DNA of 64,000 nt, taken from NCBI GenBank assembly GCA_947454955.1, contig CANGLW010000004.1, positions 1 through 64,000 of the forward strand, given 5' to 3'. Source of the DNA: Comamonadaceae bacterium. GTDB lineage: Bacteria > Pseudomonadota > Gammaproteobacteria > Burkholderiales > Burkholderiaceae_C. Below, in pieces: positions 44,602-53,733 of the stretch. Position 1 is the stretch's first letter, and every line of letters starts with the position of its first letter. The position numbers were made by a program, and so were the translations under genes. The notes under the pieces were generated by a model, which was given only the letters and a program-made list of their open reading frames with translations, searched no databases and was not told where the DNA came from.

Positions 44602-45777
44602 TTATGCCTTGATCTTGAAAAGTTTCATGGCGTTGCCGCCCTTGATCAACTGTCGTTCTTCAGCGCTCAAGTGGCGCACACTGTCGACCAACTTGACCGG
44701 ATGGTCCTCGCCCATGTCGAAGGGGTAGTCCGTGCCCAGCATGACACGTTGCGCGCCATAGCGATCCACCAAGTTACCCAAAATTTGTGCGTCGTGGGTG
44801 ATGGTGTCGAAGTAAATTTTTTCCAAGTAGCTTGAAGGTTTTTTCTTGATGATGGTGCGCGCGTCTTCACGCGCTTTCCAAGCATGGTCCATACGCGCCC
44901 AGTAACTGGCGATGTACCCACCCCCATGTGAAGCCAGAATTTTCAACTTGGGGTAACGCGCCAACACGCCGTCAAAAATCAGGTGCCCCAAAGCCAAGCT
45001 GGTTTCAAGGGGGTTGCCCATCACGTTGTTGAAGTAATGCTCCACAAAGCGTTCGCCTTGTGAAAAGCCCATGGGATGCAAAAACAAAACGATGCCCATG
45101 CTTTCGGCCTTGGCGAAAAACTTCTCCAACTTCAACTCGGGGTCGGTCAAATTTTTACCATTCACATTGGTGCAAATTTCAACGCCGCGCAAACCCAAGA
45201 CATTCACGGCGTATTCCAGCTCTTGGATGGCCAGATCCACGTCTTGCAAGGGGATCGTGCCCATGCCCACAAAACGATCGGGGCGCTGTGCAACAACCGC
45301 TGCAATGCTTTCATTGATGTCACGCGAAATTTGGGCACCAAGTGCCGGCTCGGTGAAATAAAAATATTGAATGGGTGCTGGCGAGACCACCTGGATGTCA
45401 ACGCCCATCTTGTCCATGTCCTTGAGCCTGACTTCCACCTGGTTGAATTTGGCGCCGCGCTCCTGAATTTGCTTCATGTTCACCTGGCGCGACAACTCGG
45501 TGGCGTAAACCGCCGTGGCATCGTGCTTGACCGGTTGCAAATGCGCGTACTTCGCACCCACTGCGGGGCTGAGGTAATGGCAATGCACATCCACCACCTT
45601 GTCAGCGGCAGCGCGCTTGACCACCTTGCCTGGTTCCGCATCAGAAGCAGCCCGTCGTTGGGAGGGCATCGCTTGACCCATGGCCTGCAAGGGCGATGAG
45701 AACAAGGCCGAAGCCCCCAAACTGGGGGCATGACGGTGCGCAGGGTTTTGGCAAGACGATGAGCAGGTGTAAAACAT
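44602..45777 (-). CDS. amidohydrolase-family protein, ACMSD-like decarboxylase/hydrolase
   Basis: A 391-residue TIM-barrel metal enzyme of the amidohydrolase_2 type. The metal-binding HxH is VDVHCHYLSP, a central His lies in LFLHPMG and SHGGGYIASYW, and the late Asp is in LGTDYPFDMGED. Relatives include 2-amino-3-carboxymuconate-6-semialdehyde decarboxylase and gamma-resorcylate decarboxylase, which release CO2 from aromatic-pathway intermediates. The first 55 residues are unusual, with three cysteines and two histidines (CSSSCQNPAHRH), and are not part of the barrel; a later start (Met about 33 or 37) is possible. It is flanked by dehydrogenase and amidase genes of the same operon. Confidence 0.85.
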   Translation of the reverse strand: MFYTCSSSCQNPAHRHAPSLGASALFSSPLQAMGQAMPSQRRAASDAEPGKVVKRAAADKVVDVHCHYLSPAVGAKYAHLQPVKHDATAVYATELSRQVNMKQIQERGAKFNQVEVRLKDMDKMGVDIQVVSPAPIQYFYFTEPALGAQISRDINESIAAVVAQRPDRFVGMGTIPLQDVDLAIQELEYAVNVLGLRGVEICTNVNGKNLTDPELKLEKFFAKAESMGIVLFLHPMGFSQGERFVEHYFNNVMGNPLETSLALGHLIFDGVLARYPKLKILASHGGGYIASYWARMDHAWKAREDARTIIKKKPSSYLEKIYFDTITHDAQILGNLVDRYGAQRVMLGTDYPFDMGEDHPVKLVDSVRHLSAEERQLIKGGNAMKLFKIKA

Positions 45778-45820
45778 GGGCCAAGCAGCCTTTCAAATTA
45801 AAAATAAATCACACACCGGA

Positions 45821-46714
45821 TCAACCCGGTGTTGGCGTGTCGCCCATCGGCACATGTGGCATCGATTTCAGCAAACGGTGAATGACGGCGCTGTCGCTGT
45901 CGCCATAACCCGCCTGATAGGCCAGGCTGTAGAGGGCACGCACTTGGTCAAAAACCGGTGAGGGGGCATCGGCATCGGCGATGAATTCAGAGATGATGCC
46001 CATGTCTTTTTGCCACAGGTGCATCGACATCATGGGCGAATAATCAGATGCGGCCATGCGAGGGCCGCGCACCTGCCACATCCTGGATTGCCCCGCGCTG
46101 TCGCCTATCGCTTCAAGCACCAGCTTCAAATTCAAATTTGATTTTTCCGCCAACACCAAAGCCTCAGCGGCTGCAGCGTTGTGGATGGCGACCAAGTAGT
46201 TGGCAATGAATTTGAGCTTCATGCCGTTACCAAACGCACCCAGGTAAAACTGACTTCTTGAGAAGCCTTCCAAAACCGGCTTAACTTTCTTGAAAGCGCC
46301 TGCTTGACCGCTGCCATAGACCACCAGGTCTTTGTTTTGGGCCTGCGACCCCGTGCCAGACAAAGGGCAATCCAACAGCACCATGCGGGCAGGACTCAAG
46401 ATTCGCCTGGCCGCTTTTTTGTCTTTGATCGGCAGGGTGCTGGTTTCAATCACGGTGAGTTGTTGCGCCTCACTGTCAGCCAATGCTTGACAGACTTTCA
46501 TCAACGCTGGGGTTGACGGTAGCGATGTGATCAACACATCGGCCTTGCCAGCAAGCGCTTGCACCGAACGGGCAACCGAGCCCTTGGCTGACTTGAATGA
46601 TTGTTGCCGCTGGGGATCAATGTCGTAACCCACCACCTTGAAGCCCGCACGCATCAGGTTTTGGGCCATGGCCAGGCCCATCACACCCAAGCCAATCATG
46701 CCTACCGAGGTCAT
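45821..46714 (-). CDS. NAD(P)-dependent beta-hydroxyacid dehydrogenase (3-hydroxyisobutyrate dehydrogenase type)
   Basis: A 297-residue oxidoreductase with the Rossmann motif GMIGLGVMGLAMAQNLMRAG at the N-terminus, the substrate-binding DCPLSGTGSQAQNKDL segment, and the catalytic Lys in GNGMKLKFIANYLV. Members oxidise 3-hydroxyisobutyrate, tartronate semialdehyde and related short hydroxyacids. The ATG at 46714 begins the Rossmann fold directly; the frame extends to 46795 inside the upstream amidase gene. It starts 4 bp after the amidase stop, so the genes are co-transcribed. Confidence 0.9.
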   Translation of the reverse strand: MTSVGMIGLGVMGLAMAQNLMRAGFKVVGYDIDPQRQQSFKSAKGSVARSVQALAGKADVLITSLPSTPALMKVCQALADSEAQQLTVIETSTLPIKDKKAARRILSPARMVLLDCPLSGTGSQAQNKDLVVYGSGQAGAFKKVKPVLEGFSRSQFYLGAFGNGMKLKFIANYLVAIHNAAAAEALVLAEKSNLNLKLVLEAIGDSAGQSRMWQVRGPRMAASDYSPMMSMHLWQKDMGIISEFIADADAPSPVFDQVRALYSLAYQAGYGDSDSAVIHRLLKSMPHVPMGDTPTPG

Positions 46715-46718
46715 AGGC

Positions 46719-48155
46719 TCAAGTCGCCGTGTTCGCTTGCGATATGCACCATGCCGGCGCCGCTTGATGCCAAGCGGTGACGGTCTGGAATGCATGGCCT
46801 AAGCGCAGCAACTTGCCTTCGTCAAAAGCACGGCCCACCAACTGGAAGGCCGCAGGCATCTCGTTCACAAAGCCTGCGGGGACACTCAAAGAAGGCAAGC
46901 CCAAATAGTTGATGCCCCGGTTGCAATGGGTGATGGTGGCTATTTTTTTGGAGATGACGCCCCAGTCACCCTCGGTGGTTTCTTCGATGCTGGGCACCGG
47001 CACCGGGATGGTGGGCAGCAAGGCGCAATCAGCGTCACGCACCGTCATCTCGACCCACTTGCACGTCCAATCAGCCCGGGTGCTGATGGCCTCGTAGTAA
47101 TCAATGCCGGTGAACTCCAGACCGGGCTTGAAACGCGCCAGGACTTGCTCGGCATAGTCTTGGGGCCGTTGCGCAATCCAATGTTTGTGGTGCGACGCGG
47201 CCTCAACCGTGATCACAACCGACATCAAGCGGTTGATCACCGCCATGTCTGGTGGCTCAGTCCGGATGATGGTGGCGCCCAAGTCTATGAACACGCGCTC
47301 GGCCTCATCCAGACAAGCCGCCACGCCTGTATCGAGGTGCTCGCGGTAGTAGCCGCCTGGCAGCGCGATTTTCATGCCGCGGATGTTGCCATCGAGCATG
47401 GCCTCAAAATCCGGAACAGCCTCTTGACTGCTGCAAGCATCCCATGGGTCGTGCCCAGCCGTCACGGCCAACATGCGCGCGCAATCGCGCGCACTTCTGG
47501 CCAGTGGCCCCACACAGTCGAGCGACTTGGACAATGGCATCACACCATAGGCGCTCACGCGTGACCAAGTGGGTTTCAAACCGGTGATGCCACACATCGC
47601 AGACGGGTGACGTATCGAGCCGCCGGTGTCTGTGCCTAAGGAGGCATAGGTCAAGCGCGCAGCCACAGCGGAGCCTGAACCACTCGACGACCCGCCAGGG
47701 CATGCATCGAGACGCCAAGGGTTGCGCACATGGCCGTAATGCAAATTGAAACCTGTGGGGCTCATGGCGAATTCAGCCATGTGCAACAGGCCCATATCCA
47801 CAGCGCCGGCTTGGTCCAAGCGCGTCAAGGCTGTGGATGTCACCTCAGGGATGTAACCTTGGGTGATGATGGAGCCGTCATTCGATGGTCGACCGTTTCG
47901 GTAAAACAACTCTTTGTGCGCCATCGGCACACCGTGCAACACACCGAGCTTGTCGCCTTTGGCGCGTGCAACATCAGCCTGACGTGCGCTGGCCAAGGCA
48001 GCGTCTTCGTCGATGGCGGCCACGCAGTTGAGTTGCGGGCCGAACTTTTGCAAACGGTTCAGGGCCACCCGTGTGAGTTGCTCTGAAGTGACCTCGCCTC
48101 GCGCCACCGCATCAGCAGCTTCACACAAACCCAGGTTCGCAAGTTGGTCGGTCAT
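46719..48155 (-). CDS. amidase-signature amidase (GatA-like)
   Basis: A 478-residue amidase. The triad is complete: Lys81 in VPMAHKELF, Ser156 in CPGGSSSGSGSAVAAR and Ser180 in [20 protein letters not shown]. The IAHK/MAHK form makes it resemble GatA, but a separate gatCAB set is present in this window and no gatB neighbour occurs, so it is a catabolic amidase (for example a half-amide hydrolase). The ATG at 48155 lies 13 bp downstream of the LivF-like stop. It shares the operon with a second amidase, giving two such enzymes for the pathway. Confidence 0.91.
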   Translation of the reverse strand: MTDQLANLGLCEAADAVARGEVTSEQLTRVALNRLQKFGPQLNCVAAIDEDAALASARQADVARAKGDKLGVLHGVPMAHKELFYRNGRPSNDGSIITQGYIPEVTSTALTRLDQAGAVDMGLLHMAEFAMSPTGFNLHYGHVRNPWRLDACPGGSSSGSGSAVAARLTYASLGTDTGGSIRHPSAMCGITGLKPTWSRVSAYGVMPLSKSLDCVGPLARSARDCARMLAVTAGHDPWDACSSQEAVPDFEAMLDGNIRGMKIALPGGYYREHLDTGVAACLDEAERVFIDLGATIIRTEPPDMAVINRLMSVVITVEAASHHKHWIAQRPQDYAEQVLARFKPGLEFTGIDYYEAISTRADWTCKWVEMTVRDADCALLPTIPVPVPSIEETTEGDWGVISKKIATITHCNRGINYLGLPSLSVPAGFVNEMPAAFQLVGRAFDEGKLLRLGHAFQTVTAWHQAAPAWCISQANTAT

Positions 48156-48168
48156 GATGCAAATAACT

Positions 48169-48873
48169 TCAGCGAACGCCCAAGAAGCGCTGCATGGTTT
48201 CACGGTCGTTCATCAATTCACTGGCTTGGCAGTGGTGAACAATCTCACCGGTTTCCATCAGGTACACCTCGTTGGCCACCGACAGCGCGCTATAAAGATT
48301 TTGCTCCACCAGCAAAATACCCAAACCGGTTTTGCCCAGCTCAGCCACGATCTCTTCCAGGTGCTGAACCATGACGGGCGCCAGACCTTCTGTGGGCTCA
48401 TCCATCAGCAACATCTCTGGGTCGGTCATCAAAGCGCGGGCCACCGCCAGCATTTGGCGCTCGCCGCCTGAGAGCTGTGTACCCAGGTTGTTCTTGCGCT
48501 CTTCCAAACGTGGGAACAGCTCGTAGATGCGCTTGACCGACCATTGGCTGGTCGAGTTTTTAGAAGCAAAAACCGTCAAGTGCTCAGTGACGGTGAGTGA
48601 GGCAAAAAGCCTGCGGCCCTGGGGCACAAATCCTATGCGTCGGGATGCAATGACGTGGGGGCTCAGGCCCACCAACTCCTGCCCGTCGTACTTCACGCTG
48701 CCTTGGCTGATGCGTGGTGGGTTCAAACCCATGATGGAGCGAATCAGGGTGGTTTTACCCATGCCGTTGCGCCCCAACAAAGCCACGACCTTGCCCTTGG
48801 GCACCTTCATGTTGACGCCACGCAGGATGTGGGCGTCGCCGTAGTAACTGTGGAGATCGTTGATTTCAAGCAT
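48169..48873 (-). CDS. branched-chain-type ABC transporter ATPase (LivF-like)
   Basis: A 234-residue ABC ATPase. Walker A is GRNGMGKTT, the signature is LSGGERQMLAVARAL, and Walker B is MLLMDEPTEGL, followed by the H-loop-region GILLVEQN typical of LivF. It forms the heterodimeric motor with the LivG-like protein. The ATG at 48873 overlaps the LivG stop by 8 bp. The frame extends to 49014, but that part lies within livG. It is one of the five subunits (H, M, J, G, F) encoded together in this operon. Confidence 0.94.
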   Translation of the reverse strand: MLEINDLHSYYGDAHILRGVNMKVPKGKVVALLGRNGMGKTTLIRSIMGLNPPRISQGSVKYDGQELVGLSPHVIASRRIGFVPQGRRLFASLTVTEHLTVFASKNSTSQWSVKRIYELFPRLEERKNNLGTQLSGGERQMLAVARALMTDPEMLLMDEPTEGLAPVMVQHLEEIVAELGKTGLGILLVEQNLYSALSVANEVYLMETGEIVHHCQASELMNDRETMQRFLGVR

Positions 48874-49621
48874 GGCGTGGCTTTCCCAAATAAACCTCTT
48901 GCACTTTTTCATCCACACGAATCTCATCAGGCGTTCCACCTGTGAGAACCTGCCCGAAATGCAAACACGTGACGTAGTCCACCAGGCCCAAGGCCAGGTC
49001 CATGTCGTGTTCAATCAAGATGAGTGTGAGGTCCCTGGGCAAGGCGTTGATCACATCCGCCATCTTCACCCGCTCAGCGGGTGACAAGCCAGCCGCTGGC
49101 TCATCGAGCAAGAGCAGCTTGGGCTTTTGCACCAGCGCCATGGCCATTTCCAATTGCCGCTGCTCACCGTAAGACATGGTTTTGACTTCGGTGTTGCGTT
49201 GACCCACCAACTGCGCGTTTTCAAGCGCCTGCTCAATCGCTTCTCTTTCTGACGCGGTGGGCTGGCCACTGCCGAACAAAGCGAATTTGCGCGGCGACAG
49301 ACCGCAGACCGCCAAGCGAATGTTCTCTTCTACCGAGAGCTGCGGAAAAAGGTTGGTGATCTGGAAGGTGCGTGACATTCCCAAGCCAGCACGCTGGTTG
49401 GTGCTCATGCGGGTCATGTCGACGCCATCAAAATGCACACTGCCGCTTGAAATTCCCACGACACCAGCGATCGCATTGAACAGCGTGGTTTTGCCAGCGC
49501 CATTCGGTCCAATGATCGCGCGACGCTGACCAGCAGGCACAGACAGATTGACACCATCGACGGCTCTCAATGCGCCAAAGGTGACACTGACGTTTTCAAG
49601 AGTAAGTATCGGGTTCGTCAC
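48866..49621 (-). CDS. branched-chain-type ABC transporter ATPase (LivG-like)
   Basis: A 251-residue ABC ATPase with Walker [10 protein letters not shown], an [15 protein letters not shown] signature, Walker [12 protein letters not shown], and the [14 protein letters not shown] switch region of LivG. The start is GTG at 49621; no ATG fits near this position. It lies 76 bp after the binding-protein gene, with a large hairpin in between that may set different transcript levels for the binding protein and the ATPases. Confidence 0.94.
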   Translation of the reverse strand: MTNPILTLENVSVTFGALRAVDGVNLSVPAGQRRAIIGPNGAGKTTLFNAIAGVVGISSGSVHFDGVDMTRMSTNQRAGLGMSRTFQITNLFPQLSVEENIRLAVCGLSPRKFALFGSGQPTASEREAIEQALENAQLVGQRNTEVKTMSYGEQRQLEMAMALVQKPKLLLLDEPAAGLSPAERVKMADVINALPRDLTLILIEHDMDLALGLVDYVTCLHFGQVLTGGTPDEIRVDEKVQEVYLGKPRHA

Positions 49622-49636
49622 AACATATCCCTAGGG

Positions 49637-49675
49637 GGCCCGGCAAGACGCATGAGCACATGCGTGCACCGGGCC
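49637..49675. repeat. large hairpin between binding-protein and ATPase genes
   Basis: Outer stem GGCCCGG/CCGGGCC (49637-49643 with 49669-49675), small internal loop, inner stem ACGCATG/CATGCGT (49648-49654 with 49659-49665), loop AGCA. There is no U-tract, so it is probably not a terminator. It resembles the RNA-stabilising hairpins found after binding-protein genes in transport operons. Confidence 0.7.
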
Positions 49676-49697
49676 GTTTGCTTGATAGATCGGCAGA

Positions 49698-50954
49698 TCA
49701 GGACTTCTTGATGCCCTGGAAGTCGCGGCTGTAAGAGGGCTGCTTCATGTAGGTCTCAGGATCGTATTTGCCGAACTGCGACACCGATGGGAAAACCTGA
49801 ATCGGCACATTCCAGTACTTGCCATCGGGGCGAGCCTTGGTTTCACGGATGAAAACGTCATACACAGGGTTGCCGTACTTATCCAACTTGACGGGACGAC
49901 CCAGTGGCGAGTTGGTCAACTCGGTGGACTTCACCGCATTGAGGAAAGCGGCCTTGTCTTCGATCTTGCCGTTGATTTTCTTGATGGCCTCAGCAATCCA
50001 CATGGCGCCCGAGTAATGCGAGAAGCCATAAATGGAAGGCAGTTTTTCGTAAGCTGCGGAGTACTCAGCCACGAATTTCTTGGTTGCGGCGTTGTCGGCA
50101 CCTTCTGCGAAGTGGGCAGAAGAAATGATGCCATCGGCCTCAGAACCCAGGGTGCGGATCACCGATTGGTCGGTCAGGTTCATGGCGCCGTACATGGGCA
50201 ACTTGCCTTGCAAACCAAAGCTCTGGTACTGCTTGATCATGCGGTTCGCATCCGCGCCGGTCTCCATCACAAACACCGCATCAGCGCCCGAGTTTTTGAT
50301 TTGCGCCAAGTAGGGGCTGAAGTCAGCGGTATTGAGCGGATGCCAGAACTGCTGCAAAACCTGACCACCCAGTTCGGTGAAGGTTTGGCAGAAGCCGCCG
50401 CACTGCTCGTGACCAAAGGTGTAGTCCTGCGAGATCGTCACGATCTTGCGAACTTTTTTCACGTTGTAGGCGTATTCAGCCAAGGGGCGGGGCATCTGGC
50501 TGGCGGTGTAGCCGGCCACACGGATGATGTTGGGCACAGCCTTACGCTGGGTCAAATCATCAGCAGCCACCACGGGGATGAAATACGGTGTGCCGCTGGA
50601 ACGTGCGAACTCGGCAATCGCCAAACCTGTGTTGGCCAGCACGCTGCCCATCAAGAAGTGCACATTGCGCTGCTCAACCAAACGACGGGCTTTTTGCAAA
50701 GCCATGTCAGGGTTGGAGCCATCGTCTTCCACCACGATTTCAACCTGGCGGCCTGCCAAGGTCAAACCGTTTTGCTTCCAGTACAACTCAAAGCCCTCTA
50801 CCAACTCTTTACCGCCAGCGGCCAAGACGCCGGTGAGTGGCGAGAGCAGACCGATGCGAATCGGACCTGTTTGGGCTTGTGCGGTGTTGACCCAGGGCGC
50901 TGCACCAGCAGCAACGGTCAAACCAACGGACTTGATGAAATTTCTACGTTCCAT
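49698..50954 (-). CDS. branched-chain-type (amide/urea-like) periplasmic binding protein
   Basis: A 418-residue binding protein of the Leu/Ile/Val family. The signal region MERRNFIKSVGLTVAAGAAP, with RR followed by NFIK, looks like a Tat signal with cleavage near AQAQ. Mature features are IRIGLLSPLTGVLAAGGKEL and VVEDDGSNPDMALQKARRLVEQ. Family relatives bind urea, short amides or aromatic acids as well as amino acids. Because the operon encodes amide- and ring-opening hydrolases, an amide- or imide-type ligand is more likely than leucine. The start at 50954 is preferred over an upstream TTG/ATG extension. Confidence 0.92.
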   Translation of the reverse strand: MERRNFIKSVGLTVAAGAAPWVNTAQAQTGPIRIGLLSPLTGVLAAGGKELVEGFELYWKQNGLTLAGRQVEIVVEDDGSNPDMALQKARRLVEQRNVHFLMGSVLANTGLAIAEFARSSGTPYFIPVVAADDLTQRKAVPNIIRVAGYTASQMPRPLAEYAYNVKKVRKIVTISQDYTFGHEQCGGFCQTFTELGGQVLQQFWHPLNTADFSPYLAQIKNSGADAVFVMETGADANRMIKQYQSFGLQGKLPMYGAMNLTDQSVIRTLGSEADGIISSAHFAEGADNAATKKFVAEYSAAYEKLPSIYGFSHYSGAMWIAEAIKKINGKIEDKAAFLNAVKSTELTNSPLGRPVKLDKYGNPVYDVFIRETKARPDGKYWNVPIQVFPSVSQFGKYDPETYMKQPSYSRDFQGIKKS

Positions 50955-51003
50955 GATGCACTCCTGATGAATAAAAAACAAAGGACAAACAACGACGACT
51001 CAC

Positions 51004-51933
51004 TTACCTCTTCACACGTGACTTGATGAAATTGCGGGCAGCGCCGAGGAATCCGGTTGGGGCAAAAATCATCGTGAAGATGAACAAGAAACCCAACACC
51101 ATCAACCAGCGCTCGGTGTACAAGCTGACAAAGTTCTCCAAAGAGATGACGATGATGGCGCCAATGATCGCGCCGAACAAGGTGCCCACACCGCCCACGA
51201 TGGCCATCAAGAGGCCTTCGACCGACTGGGCCAAGGCCACGGTGGAGGGGCTGACAAAACTGTTGAAGAGCGCGTACAGCGAGCCAGCAATGCCAGCAAA
51301 AAAGCCTGAAACAACAAAGCCAATGAATAGGTGCAAGGGCACGTTGTAGCCCAAGGTGCGCATGCGCGACTCGCTGTCACGAATGCCTTTGAGGGTCAGA
51401 CCGAATGGCGAATTGATGAAGCGCCACATCGCAGCCGTCACGACCACAAAGCATGCTGCCGTGAAGTAGTAGAGGCTTTTCTTGTCCTGCAACCAATCAG
51501 GTGCGACCGTGCCGCGAATGCCGTTTTCACCACCGGTGACCGAGGTCCAACGCAGGCAAACGCCCCAAACGATCATGCCCAGAGCCAGGGTCAGCAAAAT
51601 GAAATAGACCCCCGAGGTGCGGATGGCCAGCGCGGCAAACACCATGGACAGCGCCACGGCCGCCAACACGCCCAGCGCGATGCCCGCCCACACCGAGCCA
51701 CCTGAAACGGTGACGTGGTGGAGCACCACATAGGTGGCCAAACCAAAGATGGCGCCGTGGCACAAAGAGGTGCGCCCGGTGAAGCCCGCCATGACGTCCA
51801 CCGCCATGGCCAACATAGCGAAGATGAGAATTTCAATCGCGATACTGGTTTTGTAGCCGGGCATGATCGTGGGCACGAGTGCCAAGACCACCAGGCCAAG
51901 AACCACCAACAGCAGTTGTTTGTTGATCTGCAT
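51004..51933 (-). CDS. branched-chain-type ABC permease (LivM-like)
   Basis: A 309-residue permease with about eight to ten membrane helices. The LivM-type features are MLAMAVDVMAGFTGRTSLCHGAIFG at the first conserved loop, TGGENGIRG, and the EAA-like SPFGLTLKGIRDSESRMRTLGYNV. Its start abuts the LivH stop with no gap. The binding protein follows 49 bp after its stop. Confidence 0.94.
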   Translation of the reverse strand: MQINKQLLLVVLGLVVLALVPTIMPGYKTSIAIEILIFAMLAMAVDVMAGFTGRTSLCHGAIFGLATYVVLHHVTVSGGSVWAGIALGVLAAVALSMVFAALAIRTSGVYFILLTLALGMIVWGVCLRWTSVTGGENGIRGTVAPDWLQDKKSLYYFTAACFVVVTAAMWRFINSPFGLTLKGIRDSESRMRTLGYNVPLHLFIGFVVSGFFAGIAGSLYALFNSFVSPSTVALAQSVEGLLMAIVGGVGTLFGAIIGAIIVISLENFVSLYTERWLMVLGFLFIFTMIFAPTGFLGAARNFIKSRVKR

Positions 51934-52785
51934 TTATGCCACCTTACCGAAAAGACCCAGAGGTCTGAATGCCAGCAACAAAGCCATCGGCCCGAAGATC
52001 ACGAAGTAGGCCAATTCTGGAAACCACACTTGACCGAAGGTGGAGAGCATGCCCACCAGCAAACTGCCCACAGCGGCACCAATCAAGCTGCCGCGACCAC
52101 CGATGATCACCACCGCCAAACTGTAGACAAGGATTTCCGAGTCGGCGGTGGGGTACAAGGTCAGGAACGCACCGCCCATCACACCACCCAGGCCTGCCAA
52201 GGCCGCGCCCAGCATGAAGGTGTAGATGAACACGCGGCGAATATCGACACCCATGGCCGACACGGTTTCACTGTCGTCCACACCCGCGCGGATCAAGGCG
52301 CCCAAACGTGTTTTGTGGATGAGCAGGGTCAAGGCGATGAAAATCAACACGCCCACCAGCAAGACAAACAGACGGAAGGTTGGGTAAGACATGTCACCCA
52401 GCTCGATCGGTCCGTTGAGGAACTTGGGCACATTGATGCTGAAGGTGTCGCCCCCCCAAATCACCAAGGCCAAGTCATTGAGCACGAACGCCACGCCCAG
52501 GGTCAACAAGACCTGACGCAGCTCGACACCGCGCACGAACCTGAGCAAACCGAAATCGATGATGAAACCGATGAGCGCAATGCCGACCGCAGCACCGATG
52601 CCAGCCAGGAAAAAGTTGCCGGTGAGGTTGGCCACGCTCAAACCCAAGTACCCGCCAAACAGGTACAGGGCGCCGTGCGCCAAATTCACAATCCGCATGA
52701 GGCCGAAAATCAGCGTGAAGCCGCTGGCCACCACGAACAGCAAGGCCGCGAAGGTGGCTCCATTGAGGAGTTGAAATATCGTCAT
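51934..52785 (-). CDS. branched-chain-type ABC permease (LivH-like)
   Basis: A 283-residue permease with a LivH opening (IFQLLNGATFAALLFVVASGFTLIFGLMRIVNLAHGALYLFGGY) and the later LGALIRAGVDDSETVSAMGVDIRRV motif, the cytoplasmic EAA loop. It is the first transporter gene of the operon, 74 bp after the second deacetylase-fold gene. The ATG at 52785 is taken; a GTG two codons earlier is possible. Confidence 0.94.
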   Translation of the reverse strand: MTIFQLLNGATFAALLFVVASGFTLIFGLMRIVNLAHGALYLFGGYLGLSVANLTGNFFLAGIGAAVGIALIGFIIDFGLLRFVRGVELRQVLLTLGVAFVLNDLALVIWGGDTFSINVPKFLNGPIELGDMSYPTFRLFVLLVGVLIFIALTLLIHKTRLGALIRAGVDDSETVSAMGVDIRRVFIYTFMLGAALAGLGGVMGGAFLTLYPTADSEILVYSLAVVIIGGRGSLIGAAVGSLLVGMLSTFGQVWFPELAYFVIFGPMALLLAFRPLGLFGKVA

Positions 52786-52859
52786 TGACACGGTAGATGC
52801 ATCCTTTAGATTCTTACTTTCGTCACTCGAAACAAATCACGCCACCTCAAGCCTGCACA

Positions 52860-53729
52860 TCACGCGGTCTCGGACTTGTACCAGTCCAAGATCTGTTCGC
52901 CTGTCCAGAACAAGACATCTTTGCGGGCACGAATCTCAGCCAACACTTGCTTGTAATATTTCAAGCGATGCGGCGCGCCCATGATGTAGGGGTGAACCAC
53001 CAAGGCCATCACCCGCGCTGAATCGGCCGAGTCTTCATAAATTTGCTCGAACTGGTCGATGCCGCGCCGGTAGTACTCCGACGCTGTGTGGTGCTGAATC
53101 AGCATCATGGCCACGTCGTTGCACTCTTGCGTGTAGGGCACGTTCACAATGGGCTGATGCCGTGTTTTCAAAGTCACCGGCTGGTCATCGAGCACCCAGT
53201 CGCACACATAGTCATACCCGTTCTCAGACAAGAGGTCTGGGGTGTGCCAGGTTTCGGTCAGGCCAGGGCCTAACCAACCGCGAGGGCGCTTGCCAGTGAA
53301 CGCCTGGATAGCTTCGGTCGTTTTGGCAATGTCTTCTTGCTCGTTCTCGACCTTCTGCATGTTTCTTTGGGTGTAGCCGTGGCCCATGAATTCCCAGCCA
53401 CGATCAAGCGCAGCTTGAGAGATGGGCTCATAGGCCTTGATGGCGGAGCCATTGATGGCCAGCGCCGCCTTGATGTTGAGCTCATCGAGCACCTTCAACA
53501 TCCGCCAAAAGCCCACACGGTTGCCGTATTCATGCCAGGCCCAGTTGGGAATGTCGGGCATGGGTGAGCCGCCTGCTGGCGGGGTCAACACGGTTCTGGG
53601 CATCGTTTGATCGATGTCCCATTCTTCGATGTTCACGATGGTCCACACCACCATGCGCGCACCACCGGGCAACTTCAAAGGTTTTCTGGTGTTGATGGGC
53701 GAGTACTGAATTCGCTCTAAGGGCTTCAT
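52860..53729 (-). CDS. PuuE/cyclic-imidase-like polysaccharide-deacetylase-fold enzyme B
   Basis: A 289-residue protein of the NodB-fold branch that contains PuuE allantoinase and, as I recall, bacterial cyclic imide hydrolases. Features are VVWTIVNIEEWD, WHEYGNRVGFWRML, the GWEFMGHGYTQRNM block and the ARVMALVVHPYIMGAPHR C-terminal block with a conserved His. These enzymes hydrolyse cyclic amide or imide bonds rather than polysaccharides. The ATG at 53729 has a GGGAG ribosome-binding site at 8 bp and leaves a 4-bp gap after the FAH gene; an in-frame ATG at 53744 would overlap it. It is a paralogue of enzyme A on the other side of the FAH gene. Confidence 0.87.
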   Translation of the reverse strand: MKPLERIQYSPINTRKPLKLPGGARMVVWTIVNIEEWDIDQTMPRTVLTPPAGGSPMPDIPNWAWHEYGNRVGFWRMLKVLDELNIKAALAINGSAIKAYEPISQAALDRGWEFMGHGYTQRNMQKVENEQEDIAKTTEAIQAFTGKRPRGWLGPGLTETWHTPDLLSENGYDYVCDWVLDDQPVTLKTRHQPIVNVPYTQECNDVAMMLIQHHTASEYYRRGIDQFEQIYEDSADSARVMALVVHPYIMGAPHRLKYYKQVLAEIRARKDVLFWTGEQILDWYKSETA

Positions 53730-53733
53730 GACA

